Shown: positions 23,291 through 37,678 of the stretch, one piece after another | Layout: each line of letters starts with the position of its first letter | How positions within the stretch are numbered: the stretch's first letter is position 1 | NCBI GenBank assembly: GCA_028023455.1 | Contig: JAQFVV010006838.1 | Coordinates: forward strand, 124,001 to 188,000 | Length of the DNA: 64,000 bases | From: Epiperipatus broadwayi | Lineage: Eukaryota; Onychophora; Udeonychophora; Euonychophora; Peripatidae | Direction: 5' to 3' | Translations under genes and position numbers: made by a program | The notes under the pieces: generated by a model | Database searches by the model: none | Told to the model about the DNA's origin: nothing | What the model saw: the letters and a program-made list of their open reading frames with translations, nothing else

Positions 23291-26200
23291 CATCCATGTT
23301 CGTATAGTATATGAATAATCGCATAGTAATAACAGCTGCAACGACAAGAATGTATTGAGTGGACATTAAGAATTTACTCTGCTCGGTTCCTTTAAGGCCT
23401 CCAAGAGGAATCAAAGGGCCTCCTTTCAGTTAACAGCAAACTCCTTTCTGCAACCAGTTTATAATGTACCAAAATAAAAACACTATGATTCATATATATT
23501 CACTTTCATTTGTGTTAAAATACTATTAAATTCAAAAAGACAAGTAATTACAGATCAAAAATTATGCAAACTGGACAACTGAAAGTACAAAATGATGGTT
23601 TATCTGTTTATTTTTTACACTTCCAAGGGCAGACTAACCAATACTTAAATAATCTTAAAACAAGACAAAAGATAAGAAAAACTCTATCAATTTGCTCTTT
23701 AAATCAAACAATGAGATGTAATCGAAGAATTTCTTCTATGAAAATAAATATATATATAAAACCAAACCAAGAGAATAACAAAGGTAGTGCAAAAAATATT
23801 TATTATTCCCTTACCCAATAATTACTTCATGTGCCAAATAATTTTTACCATAGTCAGCAAATAATTTGTAATTTTATCTTAATCAGAAATTACTACTCAA
23901 TAGATAAGAACAAATTTTTAAAAATCACTAAATAAATGTTAATGAGATGCTCAATTCTCTAATTAAAAACAATAATCAAAAGACTAAATGAAATTGTAGA
24001 AGAGTAGTTGGTGCACTGAGTAGTTTATGCTTATTAAAGGCAAGGATGTGATGATAGAAATAGGGAAGAAAGACTTAAAAAGTGATCATTTTTTCATTCT
24101 TTTTATCTTTTTTTAAAAGTAGTAGCAATTAAAATTACATTATACATGACATCTTGAATAAATGAATTGTAATGTGGTAAGATCTTTATCTCATCCAGTC
24201 TCTTTTTAAAATAGTGTTGTCGGTGTCATTCATCTGTTGTTATTCATCAAATAGTGATGCTGTTTTAATATATGATGTTGGAAGTTAAGCTTCTATTGAT
24301 TAGCTAAATTTGGTGAGAACATTGCTATTACTCATAGTTATTATAGTATGAGAATTCTATCACCTTATTCATACAAATTTCAGCATCATCTATTAAGAAC
24401 TGGACAAAGACAATTTCTCACCAATAAACTAATTTCAACTGAGCCATTAGCCTTTAACTTGCCAATAAAATTAATGTTTAGTTGTATTAATCTGCTAAAT
24501 ATCTAATTTAATATTTTAAAACAAATTTATATATCTATATCAAGATAATAATGAATTTTATTAATGTGTATTTTGTTTCATATATATGATTTTTATTAGT
24601 AATTTTATTATTGTTTAATAAATATTATTTGTACACAAACAATTCTGCTGTAATTAATAAGCTATTACCAAAGATAAACACATATAACTGTTTACTTGTT
24701 TTAATCTATTGGCCAAGATCTCTATTTTAATTTTTACTCTTTTTATCACATATCTTCTTTACTATATGTACTCGTCGACGGGAGTGCAAAAACCAAGGAA
24801 ATAAATGAGAACCAAGCAATAATACTTGATCATCATAAAAAGTACTTTACCTTTTCTTCCCAATTAGACAGTAAAACCATTAGATTATATATAGCTACAA
24901 AACACAAACTTAATGATATTACTCTCCATTCTTCAAAACTCTTATTAAATTATCTTTTATAATAGTATTATATCCATGTGCATGTTAAGTTCAACTTTTT
25001 TTTTTTTCGTTATTTTAATTTTCTTAATAATAAAATCGGTCTCTATTATACAATTTAATGCTTTTAATTTTAGCTTTCATTCTTCCCATAGAAGCTTCTG
25101 GGCATTTTTTGAACATATGATTATATATTAATTATTAAATACTATTTAATATTTTTTTTAAATTAATAATTTTTTTTTTGTTTAGAAGCTTCATTAAATT
25201 AAAATTAGATCATTTGCTCCAAATATAAATTTTCATTCTCTAAAGAAAAATGACAGTTATTTGTTTGACTCCTCTTCTTTTGGTAAAAAAAAAAAATTAT
25301 TAATTGCCTTCTAATTGATTTACAAATAAAAGAGATGACACTCAAGGTCGTAGAACAATTATTATATCAATTTCAATTTTTAAAATAAAGCATGCTTGGC
25401 ATTCCACTATCAGAAAGAAACAATTATTGTACTTGAACTGTCTTCCTCGTCATTAGTTTCAATACAAGGAAATAGTAAATGATGCAATATTTATCAACTA
25501 CATCATTTTGGTCTTACTAACATACTTAATAATAAAAAAAATTCAAAGCTCATTGGCTGGTTTTTGTTTTTTTTTTAGCTTAAAATTTTTCTATTTTATT
25601 TTAACCAGACAAATCTATATACGTATTGTGTTAGTGTGTGCGAAATATATAATTATGATGTACAGACATACATACTCTCCCCACTCTATAACAAATGATC
25701 AATTGAGGTATTGTGCCAGATTCCATGAAATATGAGATCTAAAAATAGATCACTTGTAAGATATTTAGGATAAAAGTTTTCTGATGTGAAAAAAAAAAAG
25801 CTATGGATGAGAGAAACTATATTAAAATGAATCTTCATTTTATGGTAGACTGTTAAAGATTAAAATTGTTGATAGATTTGTTTTTGCAAAAAATAACTGA
25901 CTGAATGTTTATGTTTTCTGTTTGAAAATGGATTAGGGTAACTAAACAATAGGATACTGCAATCTAGTGGTAATATTTCATCATCATTGATAAGAGTATT
26001 TCATTTTTCCCAATTTTTTTAACAATTTATTCTAGGATTTCAATTCAGAATTACATCATAAAATTATGAAAAGTTGCTCTTCTAAAAATTGGCTGAAAGA
26101 AGTTTTTTAAAATTATTTTTACAAATTTCAATATTGATAGCTTTATTTATGAAGACATATCTCATCCTCTCAGTACCCTAAATAATTGTTTCAAGTTTAA

Positions 26201-29200
26201 AATAAACTTTCTGGAAAGAAAAAGTACATGATTTAATTTCTGACTGAAAATGGGGTATCATTCTGTTTTTTCAATTTTTAACTCAAAAGTTTTTGATATT
26301 AAGAGCAATATAAAATAACGTTCAACCCCTGTTACTGAAAAGTATAAAATACATGTATAGTCATGATAATATCAGGGCTCATTTTCTGAATCATTATTAG
26401 GTTAAAAGGTTATTTATTGACAATCATATAAAGCACTGAATTAACTAATGTAAGGAATATCATTGATATTGTCTCATATTGTCATTTATATCAATAACAT
26501 ATACTAATGGCAGAATCATGTTCGCATACATATAGTACAATACTGTACTAAAATGATTAAAAAAATCAAGTCAGATGTCACATGACCTAATTTTTGAGGA
26601 TATTTTCAAAGCTTGTTTAAGAGCTTGTTTTGCAAGCTCTATATATAATACTGTACTAAGAATAAATTTAGCATTATATTTGCTAACGAGAAAACTTATA
26701 GGGTAAATGATTATTTTCTGTGATTTATCCCCTATTCATCAGCACAAACTATTATGCACCCTATTAATCTATATTTACAGACAAGCACTTATTTTTAATA
26801 ACTTATTTTAATTCATATTGATATATAAAACTTTTATTTTGTATAATCTATTCATTTACAATTTTTTAATTCAGGTCACTTGGAAATATTCAACTTTCAT
26901 ACACATAGATAAAATATTTTGTATATTATACAGCCCATTTAGTAACTTAACTCTAGCACAATGTAAATCTTTATATATATATAAAATCTTTTAATTTATT
27001 CTCTTTTTTCCTCACTAATTTAGATGTTAAAAACAAGTAAGTTTTAATAAATTTGGATGATTGACATAATAAATCAATATTAAGCAACTTTAATCCTAAA
27101 TTATTACTGCATTTTATTTTTCATTTTAATAAAGATATTTCTCTTCTTTTAACTATATTTTTAAATGTACTAGTAAATATTAAAATTTATTTGCAAAGGA
27201 ATATATTAAAATCATAAATATTTATATATAAATCAACTTTTAATAAAAGTGATAACCATAAAAGATTATTTCTTTTGAAATTTGATTATATTCAAAAGTT
27301 ATCAGACATTTACATTTTGAATCCTTTTTTTCTAGTATTATGCTGATTTGAAGATATTAAAATTTGTTTATAATGCACACTTTTTTATATAAAGGATTTT
27401 AATGAGCAAAAAATTATGTATCTGGAAAAGAGATTTCTTTGTTCTTTGATAACTTGAGATTTTTAAATTCTTTTGTGTAGGTGGGAAATACATTTCTCCA
27501 TCACTTTGCAGACTAGATTATAGTTTTCTAACTGGACATTAGAAAAGATGCTTATTCTTTACCAGGATTCCATACATTGAGCATAGTAAATTGTATAATA
27601 ATTTAGCAATGATGAAATTTTTACTTTTAAATTTCTGAAAATTCATCACTCTTGTATCGTTGGTAAGATGGGTGTTGGATAATGTCTATCAGATATGAAA
27701 CAATTTCAAAAAAATGATCTTACTTTCTATTCAGATATATTTCTATTTTCTGACCTTTTCTTGGCAAATAGATAATGAAGCTTTTTTTTTTTTCAAATAA
27801 TTTTTTTTTTTTTTTTTCAAGAACTAACATAAAAACTCTTATTTTTCAAAACAAAAATCTATTTTCATAAAATTTGTCTCAAAACATTTTTACTCATCAG
27901 ATAATTCTATCATAAATTGCAGGTCCAATGCTAATTTACAGCTGTGCTTATAATTATCAACTCTATTAAATTCAATAGGGATGTGTAAAATTTCTGATTG
28001 TTACACGTTTTTGATATTATAAACAAAATTTATTATTTATTAGAATTAATTTTGCAATTAAACCTTTGAAATATAACAAAATTTTTATTTTTATAATCTT
28101 TTATTTTTCTATTTATCTTTTAACAACTAGATTTTCAGTTATTTGTTTAAATCATATATTATTTAATTTTGATCAAAACCCTACTATAAAATATATTATT
28201 CAAATTAAATTTTAATAAGTGATTCTATATATTAAATAAATTTTCAGTTATAATTTCATATACTTATACATATAAATCCATATGTACTCAACCAATATAC
28301 AGCATATACCCATACACATATATGTTAATTTCTAAATATATTTCATAGACTTTCCTTTTAAACATTGAAATTAAGATTTGTTTTGAATCAACGATATTAT
28401 TTAAGTATTAAATGCTATAATATTAAACAATATGAATTTAAATCCTATGCTATTGCCATTTTTTATATTATTAATTTTTATCTTACGCCCTTATATCACT
28501 GTCATTAATATGTTCCATTAAAATGTATTTTGATTTCTATTCCTTTTATCCAAATATTATTATTCTTTTCCCATTTCTTTTCTTTTTTATTGTTTAAGCA
28601 CACATATTCTTTCTTAAAGTGATCTAATTTAACCAATATTACCATGAAGCAAACATATTAATATATTCAATATATATGTACAATAGATAGATATTATATA
28701 AAACATTATTAATATTTCAGTAATTTACTTAAAAATAAGAGTGGCATTAGTTGTAATATCTTTTTGAAAAAAGTTATAATTTCAATTTCATAAGTTCTGA
28801 AAAAATTACTTCATTGTAAATCCTAAGATTTCATGTAGTTTCATGCTCTTAAGTCAAAATGCTTCAGACTGGCTTAGATATATAGAAATTTAAGTAAAGA
28901 AGAAGATGGAACCACCTTTTTCTTATAAAATCTCTGTCTTGTGTTGTGATTTGAGAGCTTCCTATACAGTCATCATTACATCTGATTGACTGTCATATAA
29001 GCATTCTAAAATGTGCAAGTGAGAAGGTTTCAGCCTTTCACTTTAATTTAAAATAGAGAAAAACCCATGTAATTTTTTTCTAAAATTAGTCATATTTATT
29101 TTTAAACTAAATTTTAGGTTTGGGATAAATAAATGCACTTCATTAATGATTCAGAATAAATATGGGATAGCTTTTTATTTCTTTCATATTATGAAATCTA

Positions 29201-30076
29201 TTATAATCCATAAAATGCCATTGTTTTGACACATGAATACATCCAAGTTTTTCATAGCAATTTTACTTTCTTTCATGTTGTGCAAAGAAATTACTATTAT
29301 TTTTGTCCATAGAACCAATATTGTCATTTCCAATGTCTTTGAGTCTTAGTTTACTGTTCTTATCAACACATTAATGACTCTGCAAAGAAAAATTCAATAA
29401 TTCATTCTCTCAACTTTGTGCTTCTAAGGCTGGGGCATATTCACTAATAAAATTAATATAGCTACTATTGGATAAAACAATTTTTAATATCATTCACTGT
29501 TTATTGATAAATCTAAAAATTCAAAAACAAAATACAAAAATAGATCTTTAAGCAAGTATTTCTTTTTTGCTTGATAAACTGACCCCCCCCCCAAAAAAAA
29601 AAAAAAAAAAATCAACAAAAACAACAACTTGAAATTGCTAAGAGCAGTTATATCCGCTTTAATTCTTAAGAAGCCTACATCCAATCTTAAAAACTCTGCA
29701 TAAAAAAAACATTTCTCACTAATATCATTATTTCCAATAACTTTAGACCATTTTCTAAATCCTTCCACATTTGTAGAGCAAAAAGAGTTTCTAAATATGA
29801 AATCACTTAGTGAATGAGATTCATATTTTTAATCCAGATCCAAAGCAATTTGTTATTGCCTGCATGCTTCATACAAAGATCACAATTAAGAATTCACAGT
29901 CTGGTAAATCAACAGCCCCATTATTTATCCATGTCAGATACTATAATATTCTTGCTACTCATTTATAAAAAAAAAATAAAAATAATTAGAATCAGAATTG
30001 CTGAGCATTAAGTAAAGAATAAAAATATTATATAAACCCACAAATTCATTGTCACAATAAGTTAGAGAGATGGCCA
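23291..30076. other. Long A+T-rich stretch without recognisable elements
   Basis: Nearly 7 kb in which I find no transposon boundary, tRNA-like fold or coding similarity on either strand. Short open frames (for example 23564-23821, 25508-25735, 29490-29768) are low-complexity and unconvincing. Visible landmarks are poly-T runs at 27782-27821, a C-run followed directly by a long A-run at 29582-29611, and small palindromes around 26536-26640 (AGTACAATACTGTACT; GAGCTTGTTTTGCAAGCTC). Confidence 0.5.
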
Positions 30077-30610
30077 ATGGCATCATCATCATTGTCAATC
30101 ATTATCAATCCACTGCAGGATGAAGATCTCTTCAAGTTTAATCCTTCTCTGATCTCTAGCCTCTCTTTTCCACATCACCCATGCATACTTTCTTATTTCA
30201 TCCATCCATCTTACATGTCGGCACTTTCTGGGTCTTTTAAAATCTCTTGGAATCCAGTTTAAGATTTCAAATGACCATTTATTATCATCTCTTCTAGCAA
30301 TATTTCCAGCTCAACTCCACTTCAATCTTTTAATTCTTTCAATGATGTTAGTAATACCTGTTTGTTCTCTTACTTATATATTGCATTTTAATCTCTTTTT
30401 ATTCCTAACATGCATCGTTCCATACTTCTTTGAGTGGTCTGAAGTCTCTGTATTGTTCTTCTATTAAGTGTCCAAGTCTCAAAACACATTTATTAAAAAT
30501 CTTCCTTTTCAAACACAAACATATTTATTTTTAGTATTAAGTTATTTCTACCAAAAACACTCCAACCAAGTTTAATTTTATAATTAATTTCATCCATTAT
30601 GTTTCCATCT
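30077..30610 (-). pseudogene. RTE retrotransposon, 5'-truncated copy 2
   Basis: Closely related to the 3' end of the element at 18117-21067 and in the same orientation. The tail (TGA)n-like repeat is at 30080-30091, the stop region at about 30111, and similarity ends abruptly at 30610, within the polymerase C-terminal region (the position matching 18676). It lacks about 24 bp relative to copy 1 near 30482 and has independent stops. Abrupt 5' truncation is the normal outcome of incomplete reverse transcription in this class. Confidence 0.85.
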
Positions 30611-32306
30611 CATGAACTTCAATGATTGAGAAAATGAAAAAAATAGCACTAAGAAAAGACAAAAGTGATTGCTTTTGTTAGAAAAAGTAATAAGCTTTTG
30701 ATGAGCTAAATATCTTTTCCTATAAGGACCAAAAAATCCTTTATTTGCAATTAGTTTTCATTTTCTCTAAATAGAAATATTTTTTCTCTCTATATAGATA
30801 CACATACATATATATATATACATAAAATAAATTTATCCAATTATATATAGATAGATGTTAAAAAATAAATAGGATAGAAAAATGTTAGCTGCTGGTATAT
30901 TGTTACTCTTTATGGATTTACATGTTGGGAATATAACTAGATATACATTTGATTTTGATAACTTAATCAACACTTTTTTTAAAAAAAGCAATTCCGATAT
31001 TCTGCATCATTGTTCAGAAAAAAAAAAAAAATTCATTGAAACAAAAAATAACAATTTAAGATTAATGAAATTAATTAATTATACTCACCTTTAAATTGAA
31101 GATACAGCTTTCCAGCAAATTTTACATTCGCATTATTTTAATAATGAAGACATCTAAAATGAATTTGTAAATGTCTCTTACGGTTGCCATGACAATTAAA
31201 CTTTGATTACCTTAGTGATATTGAAAAGATTTCATATTAACTGAAAAGTAATGATAATCAACTTTAACTTATAAGCCTTTAAGTAATACATTAATGAAAA
31301 TTAAAATATATACATAATTCCAAAATTAATTTTCTGACATTAATACATTTCTCTGCATCACTTATTGAAATACTGAAATGAATCATTCCATGCATGATTT
31401 ACATGAAATGGTTAATGGTTTCTTAGTAACAAAACCATCATAAATAAATTGTTAGTGAACATTATTACTACAGAACGTAAAATGTTTCATAAATCTTAAA
31501 ATTTCACTTCCATACGCGAATGCATATATATATATGTGTGTGGGTGGATAAAGTATATGTGGAAAAATAAAATAGCATTGAATAGTTTATTGCAAATCAA
31601 AGGGCGTCTCTAAAAGAAAAAAAAAATGAAGAAGATATCAATCACCAAGATAATCAATCAACAGCCACTTGGTGAAGAATATAAGATGTACAAATTCAAT
31701 AATTGAAGATTAATGATGTTATATAAAATTGAAATACCGTTTACAGAAAATAATAATAGATATAATAAACACTTCCACACTTCCCCAATTCTTTTCAAAT
31801 TCATATAAATAAAGATATAATAAAAGACAAACGACCCTCAAGATGCATTTTGGGCTAAACCAGCACTCTTCAGTTGGCTCAGGTCAAAATAATAATAATG
31901 CTAAAGCAGTATATATGAAGGAAATTATAAATATTTCTGTATGCTTCATAACTTTCTCATATGATTAGAACTCTTAAATTGTGATCTACTCGACTTCTGA
32001 CATTAATTTTCGTCTCTAATCTCCTTTATTTCAAGTTCAAATAGACAACAGTAAAATAAAAAATACTTTCCTAAATTTTCCAAAATCAAGACCTGTAATT
32101 TTTTTATTTATTATTATCTGAGTGTAATTTTTTTTTACAATAAACTGTTGCTATAAATACTGCTTTCCAGATCATTTTATTATACACAGTCATTAGTGTA
32201 TTGCTTTAGATATCAGGATTAAATTGCTGACAAAAGTAAAATATTCTCCACTTACTATATTAAAAAAATTAAATTTTCTAATTAGTTCATTAGGTTAAAA
32301 CAATAG
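30611..32306. other. A+T-rich non-coding sequence
   Basis: Contains (TA)n at 30806-30820 and poly-A runs. No element supported. Confidence 0.5.
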
Positions 32307-32356
32307 TTCTTAACTCAACAGTATATCCTTATTCTTAACTCAACAGTATATCCTTA
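32307..32356. repeat. 25-bp tandem duplication
   Basis: TTCTTAACTCAACAGTATAT plus CCTTA occurs twice head to tail with no mismatch. It is a recent local duplication. Confidence 0.9.
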
Positions 32357-32542
32357 ACTTGGATCTCCAACTATTCAAAATGAATGCAGTAAAAATTTTT
32401 CATATTTCATATAAATTTATATTTTGTTCTTACATGGATACAAATGTGAGCAGATGGATGGAATTTGCTGGCATAAATGTATATAAACAAATCATAGATC
32501 ATATGTATTTATGCGATCTATTTCTCTACCTAAAACATTAAC

Positions 32543-32678
32543 ATAATATAAAGTTGTAATAATTATATTTATAAAGCACATACTCTTTACTTAAAGTAAT
32601 ATTTATTAAGATAATATAAAGTTGTAATAATTATATTTATAAAGCGCATACTCTTTACTTAAAGTAATATTTATTAAA
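32543..32678. repeat. 68-bp tandem duplication
   Basis: Two adjacent copies (32543-32610 and 32611-32678) begin ATAATATAAAGTTGTAATAA and differ at about one base (GCACATAC against GCGCATAC). The near-identity implies a recent event, or an assembly or replication-slippage product. Confidence 0.9.
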
Positions 32679-33100
32679 GCTATAACCTTAAAACTATGCA
32701 CCTGAAAAAACAACAGTAGGGAGCTCTGCAAATCTTTAACACAAGATTTATTTAATAGACAAGAGCAGATTAACAAGACAATAGAGTGCTGATAACTGAA
32801 TGATTTGTTGCTCAGAAATTTACATAAAAGATTCATATGAAATTTGAACACAGAATGCAATAGAATTAAACTACAATCTGATCTTGAACTCTAAAATCAA
32901 TCACTCTACCACTGATCTAAATAACAAAAGACAGTAGAATATGATAATTAAATAATAATACATAATTGTCACTCGCAAGATTAACTATTGTTTACAACAT
33001 TTTAAATATAATTTATTCTAGTATAATATGACACAAATTTTATATTGTATGCATATTGAAATTTATTTTCTAAACAAAGTGATACACTCTCTCAAGAGAT
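32679..33100. other. A+T-rich non-coding sequence
   Basis: Bases 32880-32920 on the minus strand include TTAGATCAGTGGTAGAG, a good tRNA A-box match, and GTTCAAGATC, a poor B box. The spacing is too short for a tRNA. Otherwise nothing. Confidence 0.35.
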
Positions 33101-34222
33101 TTTCAAAATTGCAATATATCTATATTGAAAAAGATAAAGGAATTGGTATATGTTTTGTGGATTTGGAAAAGGCATTTGAGAGAGTAATTTGGAATAAATT
33201 TATGACTATCTTAAAAAATAAAGGAGTATTTTGGAAAGAGAGAAGATTGATTTGGAATATGTACACTAGGCAAAGGATAAGAATTAGACTGGAAAATAAT
33301 GAGACTGATGATGAAGTAAATATAGAAAGAGGAATTAGGTATGGATGCATTATGTCATTTGATCTTTTTAATATTTAGTTAAAAGACATGTTAAATAATT
33401 ATTTATACTATGGCGGAACAAATTTTGGAGGTAGAATAATAAAATATATAAGATTTGCAAATGTTATGGCTCTTATAGCTGAAATGAAAAGTGTCTTCAG
33501 AATATTTTGAATAAATTGAAGGTAGAATGTTTAAAATATGGACTGAAGATTAATGTTGAGAAGACTAAGTGTTTATGAATAGGGAGAAATGCAAAAAGAT
33601 TGCCAAATTGAAATCCATGATAACCTAGTTCAACAGGTAAAGAGATTTAGATATTTGGGTAATTGGTCATGTGAGGATGGAAGAAGTGAAGATTAAGCAT
33701 TGGCAAAGGAGGCATTTATTTAAAAAAAGAAAATATTTTGTGGACCTTTGAAGAGAGAATTATGGAAAATATTGTTATGTGTGCAGTATACTATTATATG
33801 ACTATGAAAAGTGAACAATAAGTAATAAAATAAGAAAGAGATTGGAAGCCTTTGAAATGTAGTCATGGAGAAGAATAGAAAAAATCAGATGGATTAATAA
33901 AATAACAAATGAAGAAGTTTTGAAAAGAGTAAATGAAGAAAAAAATTGACTGAGGAAATTACAATTAAAAAGATAAAACAAATTCTACATATATTAAAAA
34001 GAATATAATTAAATGAAAGATGTTTTGGAGGGTGTGGTGAGAGGAAACAAGAAAAGAGGATGGAAAAGATTGATATTGCTGGATAATATAAGAGATGGGA
34101 AAAGTTATAGGAAATTGAAGAGCTGGATAATGAAGAGAACAGAATGGAAAAATGAATGAATTTATGATATGACTACTCTCTGAACCTGTCCATGGGACAG
34201 AAGACTCCTGATGATGATGATC
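33101..34222 (+). pseudogene. LINE relic with reverse-transcriptase domain (distinct family)
   Basis: The plus strand encodes GIGICFVDLEKAFERVIWNK (from about 33142), then ENNETDDEVNIERGIRYG, corresponding to the polymerase fingers and the 'GVRQGC' box. After a stop at 33376 the frame continues to GGRIIKYIRFANVMALIAEM (33427-33486). This is the catalytic block, where FADD of the family has become FANV, so both aspartates of the box are lost. Later blocks include LKINVEKTK, RGNKKRGWKRL and DNIRDGKSY. The C-terminus ends near 34160 with TEWKNE, followed by CTGTCCATGGGACAG and a (GAT)n tail at 34210-34222. The 5' part, including the endonuclease, is missing. The protein differs from the RTE copies, so it is a second non-LTR family. 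Confidence 0.75.
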
Positions 34223-36873
34223 TTTAAACTTTATTTACCTATCAGTAATTGTGAAGAAAATTATTCTGTGTCCTGAGTAAAGAAAATTTCATGTTAAGTA
34301 TTACTTAAAATTTTGAATTGAATAAAATAATAGCAGAAATAATAAAATTCAGGAAAATAAAAAATTTCCAGTCAACATATTTTTTGATTATTCAAAGTAT
34401 TATATTAAAAAATATAATGAGTAAATGAACAACTTAATGAGCAAGAAAAGTAAAAAAAGTTAAGAAATACTGAAATAAAAGATATTTAATTATTATATTA
34501 TTTAACTATTAATTATATTTTATTTTACACAGTATTCAATTAATAGGTCACAATTAAATTATTCATTAAATGTATTTATCATTGGTGAATTCTAGTTATT
34601 GTTTATTGCATAAACTGTTTTTAACAAAAACATTAAAAAACAAAAGTCCTTTACATATTTTTAAAAATTATTTTAAAAAGCTTATGTAAATTATAAATAT
34701 AAATGATTTTGTAAATGACACTCAAAACATTACTTCAGGAGTCATGGACAATGTAAAAATAACTACTAATAATAAATTTATTGGGATACATTACTGTTTT
34801 TAAAATAAAATCTCCTAGCCAAATAGAAATTATTTTCATACAAGGCATTATAAAAGTTCCTCTAAGTCATAACAGTGTTGGTCTGGTATAAAATATTTTT
34901 GGAAATTTGATAAAGACATGCATCAACTTTCTGAAAAAATTAAACGAGCAATTTTTACAAAGCTTTAAAAAATAATATGAAGTGCTGTAAATTAAATAAA
35001 AATTCTATGAACAAAAATGCTTCATAAAAGCACTCAATCTTTATGTCAATAAAGTACATATTGATAACTTTACTAGTAACATGTTTTACAAAAAAAAAAT
35101 ACATAAATAATGGTTTTAAATAATGCAATTTTTATTATTGATGAAGAAATTTATGTTCTGAATAAAATGAAATGCCACATGTTGAATATAAATTTTTAAA
35201 AAAAATCAAATGGTTCAAATTAATGGAATTATTATGCTCAATCTACAACTTGGGTACTTGAATAGTATCCAATCTGAGAAATTAACCATACAATATTTTA
35301 TTAATAATTAAATGTCTACGCATAACAAATGATCTCACATTAAAGTGGATAGAATGCAAAGAAAAAAAACTTTGTCAATGCCACTAAAAAAATTTCATGT
35401 TACTAATCATCTATGGGTTTGTGTGTGTGTCAAGAACTTTTGGTTCACTCCAGCAGTTTTTATCAATTATTTTAAAATATTGATATATTAAATTTCTCAA
35501 ATAAAAACTATCAGATTTATTATATTTTTCAATTTTTTTTAAATTAATTTTTTGTTTGCAAAAATAAGCAATGCAAAAAGTTGAAAGTTTTGATTTTAAT
35601 TTGGGAGGTCATAACTTTTAAAAAATATTAATAAAATTTGAATAAGTAAATAAATATATTTAAAAATAATTTTGTTTAATAAATATTTCTGATAAATCAT
35701 AAAGAATATATATTTGTAAATACTGATTGTACTTAAATTAACATTTATCTATCTACTACATATATAAAATAAAGTGAAAATATCTCTGGTTTTCTTATAA
35801 CTCAAGCAGTAATAAACTCTAAGTTTGTTTATTTTTTTACACACAGCAAAGATCTTAAGGCAGATTTAAGATTCTAATTTTCTGGATTAATTAGTTGAAG
35901 TAGTCCTAGGACCAAAAGACTGCTGTATCCCACAGTGCATATAAACTATATATTATTTAAATAAACAAGAAAATGGTATGAACTTGTATTCACTTAATAC
36001 ATTATTTAAGCTTTCTAATGATGGTCACCATATTGATTAATGAATGATCATTTGTTTTTCCATTATTTATTTTAAATTTGTAATTTAAAAAATATTTACA
36101 AAATCAATATATGTAATGTATTTTAAAATAAATGGGGAAACGGTGAAAATTCATAATCATTTGATAGAATATGGTAAATACTAATAATTATTTATATTTT
36201 CCAATATTAGGAATATTCTTTCCATAATGGTATATAAAAATTTACAAAAGCTTTGATAACTATTAATTAAAAATTATTTTCCAGATGATAAAATTATTAA
36301 ATTACTATGATTTTAAAAAAATGAAAAATTAGTCAGGAGATTGTGCAAGTAATTACCAACATATACCTATGCTTGTGTGTGTGTGATAAGTTGCATACAT
36401 GCAGATAATGATACTTACACGTTCAAATTATAATTTATGGTTGACCTAGTAATTATTTTACTTATGAATCTTGTGTAAAAAAAAAAAAATGAAATAAATA
36501 TGCAAATATTTTTGTTTTTGAATATCATTTATCATGAATTATGATAAGAACTTTGTATAGCAATTTAAATGATTTATTACAAAATTTTTATATACCGGTA
36601 TCTATTATTAAAATCTATATTTTAAAACTCATTTATCAAAATTTACAATTCATGAATCAATATTTTATTTTTAAATGTTTAAATTCTTTATTTTTTCAAT
36701 AACTATATTTTCTTAGTTTTATAGCTTTTCACAGTAATAAAACTTTATAGCAACATATATTTTAACTTTACATTATATAAACTATAAAAAAAAATGCAAT
36801 TCTGACTAAATTTAAACAATCTATTAGTACATTATAATTCTTATGGGTTACTATACTTTGCATACTTAGTGTT
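34223..36873. other. A+T-rich non-coding sequence
   Basis: Poly-A and TG-dinucleotide patches only (for example GTGTGTGTGT near 35418-35429 and 36375-36384). No element or frame supported. Confidence 0.5.
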
Positions 36874-37620
36874 ATATGGAAGATCTTGCCAAGTTTAATC
36901 CCATTTCTCTGATCTCTAGCCTCTTTTCTTCATATCACCACCAAGAAACTTTCTTATTTCATTCATCTCATATTTGGTCTCACTCTCAATCTTTTACAAT
37001 CTCTTGGAATCTGCCAATCTATAATTATGTCTTCTTGCAATATGTCCTGTTCACTTTCATTTCAGTCTCTTAATATTTTCAATATTGTTAGTTATATTGT
37101 TTGTTCTCTTACCTAGGTACTTCGTTTTCAATTTCTTCTTGTTATTCCTAATATATATCTGCCCATATTCCATTAAGTAATCCGAAGTCCCCATATTGTT
37201 CTTCTGTTCAAGATCTAAGTCTCAAATCCATAATTGGTAAAATATTTATATTAAAACCTTTTGCAAACGCATACATATTTCATTTTAATACTAAATTATT
37301 TCTGAAAAAAACATTACATCTAAGTTTAATTTTATGATTAATTCCATCCATTAAGCTTCATCTGTATAAATAATTTAACCAAGATATTTGTAGTTGTTAA
37401 CTTCTAGTTCATAACTATCAATCTTTTTTTCTTCTTCTGACAATGTTACTTCAATCTTTTTAACAGTTATCTTTAATACTATTTTTTAATTTCATCTGTT
37501 AACTCTTGTAACACTTTTTGAAAATCTGAAGCATTATTTGCAAACACAACCATATCATCTGCAAAATCTATATATTTAAATAATTTCCATATATTTTTAC
37601 TCCCTTAGAATCCACAAAAT
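36874..37620 (-). pseudogene. RTE retrotransposon, truncated copy 3 with intact polymerase box
   Basis: Homologous to 18150-18965 of copy 1 but more diverged, and lacking the (TGA)n tail. The catalytic block at 37537-37565 translates to FADDMVVFAN on the minus strand, so both aspartates survive here although they are lost in the longer copy 1. The 5' end breaks at 37620. Multiple stops show it is dead, and the intact box is simply retained from the active ancestor. Confidence 0.8.
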
Positions 37621-37678
37621 ACATGCATAAGAATTAATAATTTTTATTAGGTCATTCATTAGATTAGAGATCACCCAC

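Noticed and set aside
23564-23821. 85-codon open frame
   Set aside because: Asn/Lys/Gln-rich, as expected from A-rich DNA. No domain or homologous copy in the window.
29490-29768. 92-codon minus-strand frame
   Set aside because: Runs through a poly-A/poly-C tract and is not conserved with anything I recognise.
32880-32920. tRNA-like A box (TTAGATCAGTGGTAGAG) with a weak B box on the minus strand
   Set aside because: A-to-B spacing is about 30 bp, too short for a tRNA, no acceptor pairing and no tail. At best an eroded SINE.
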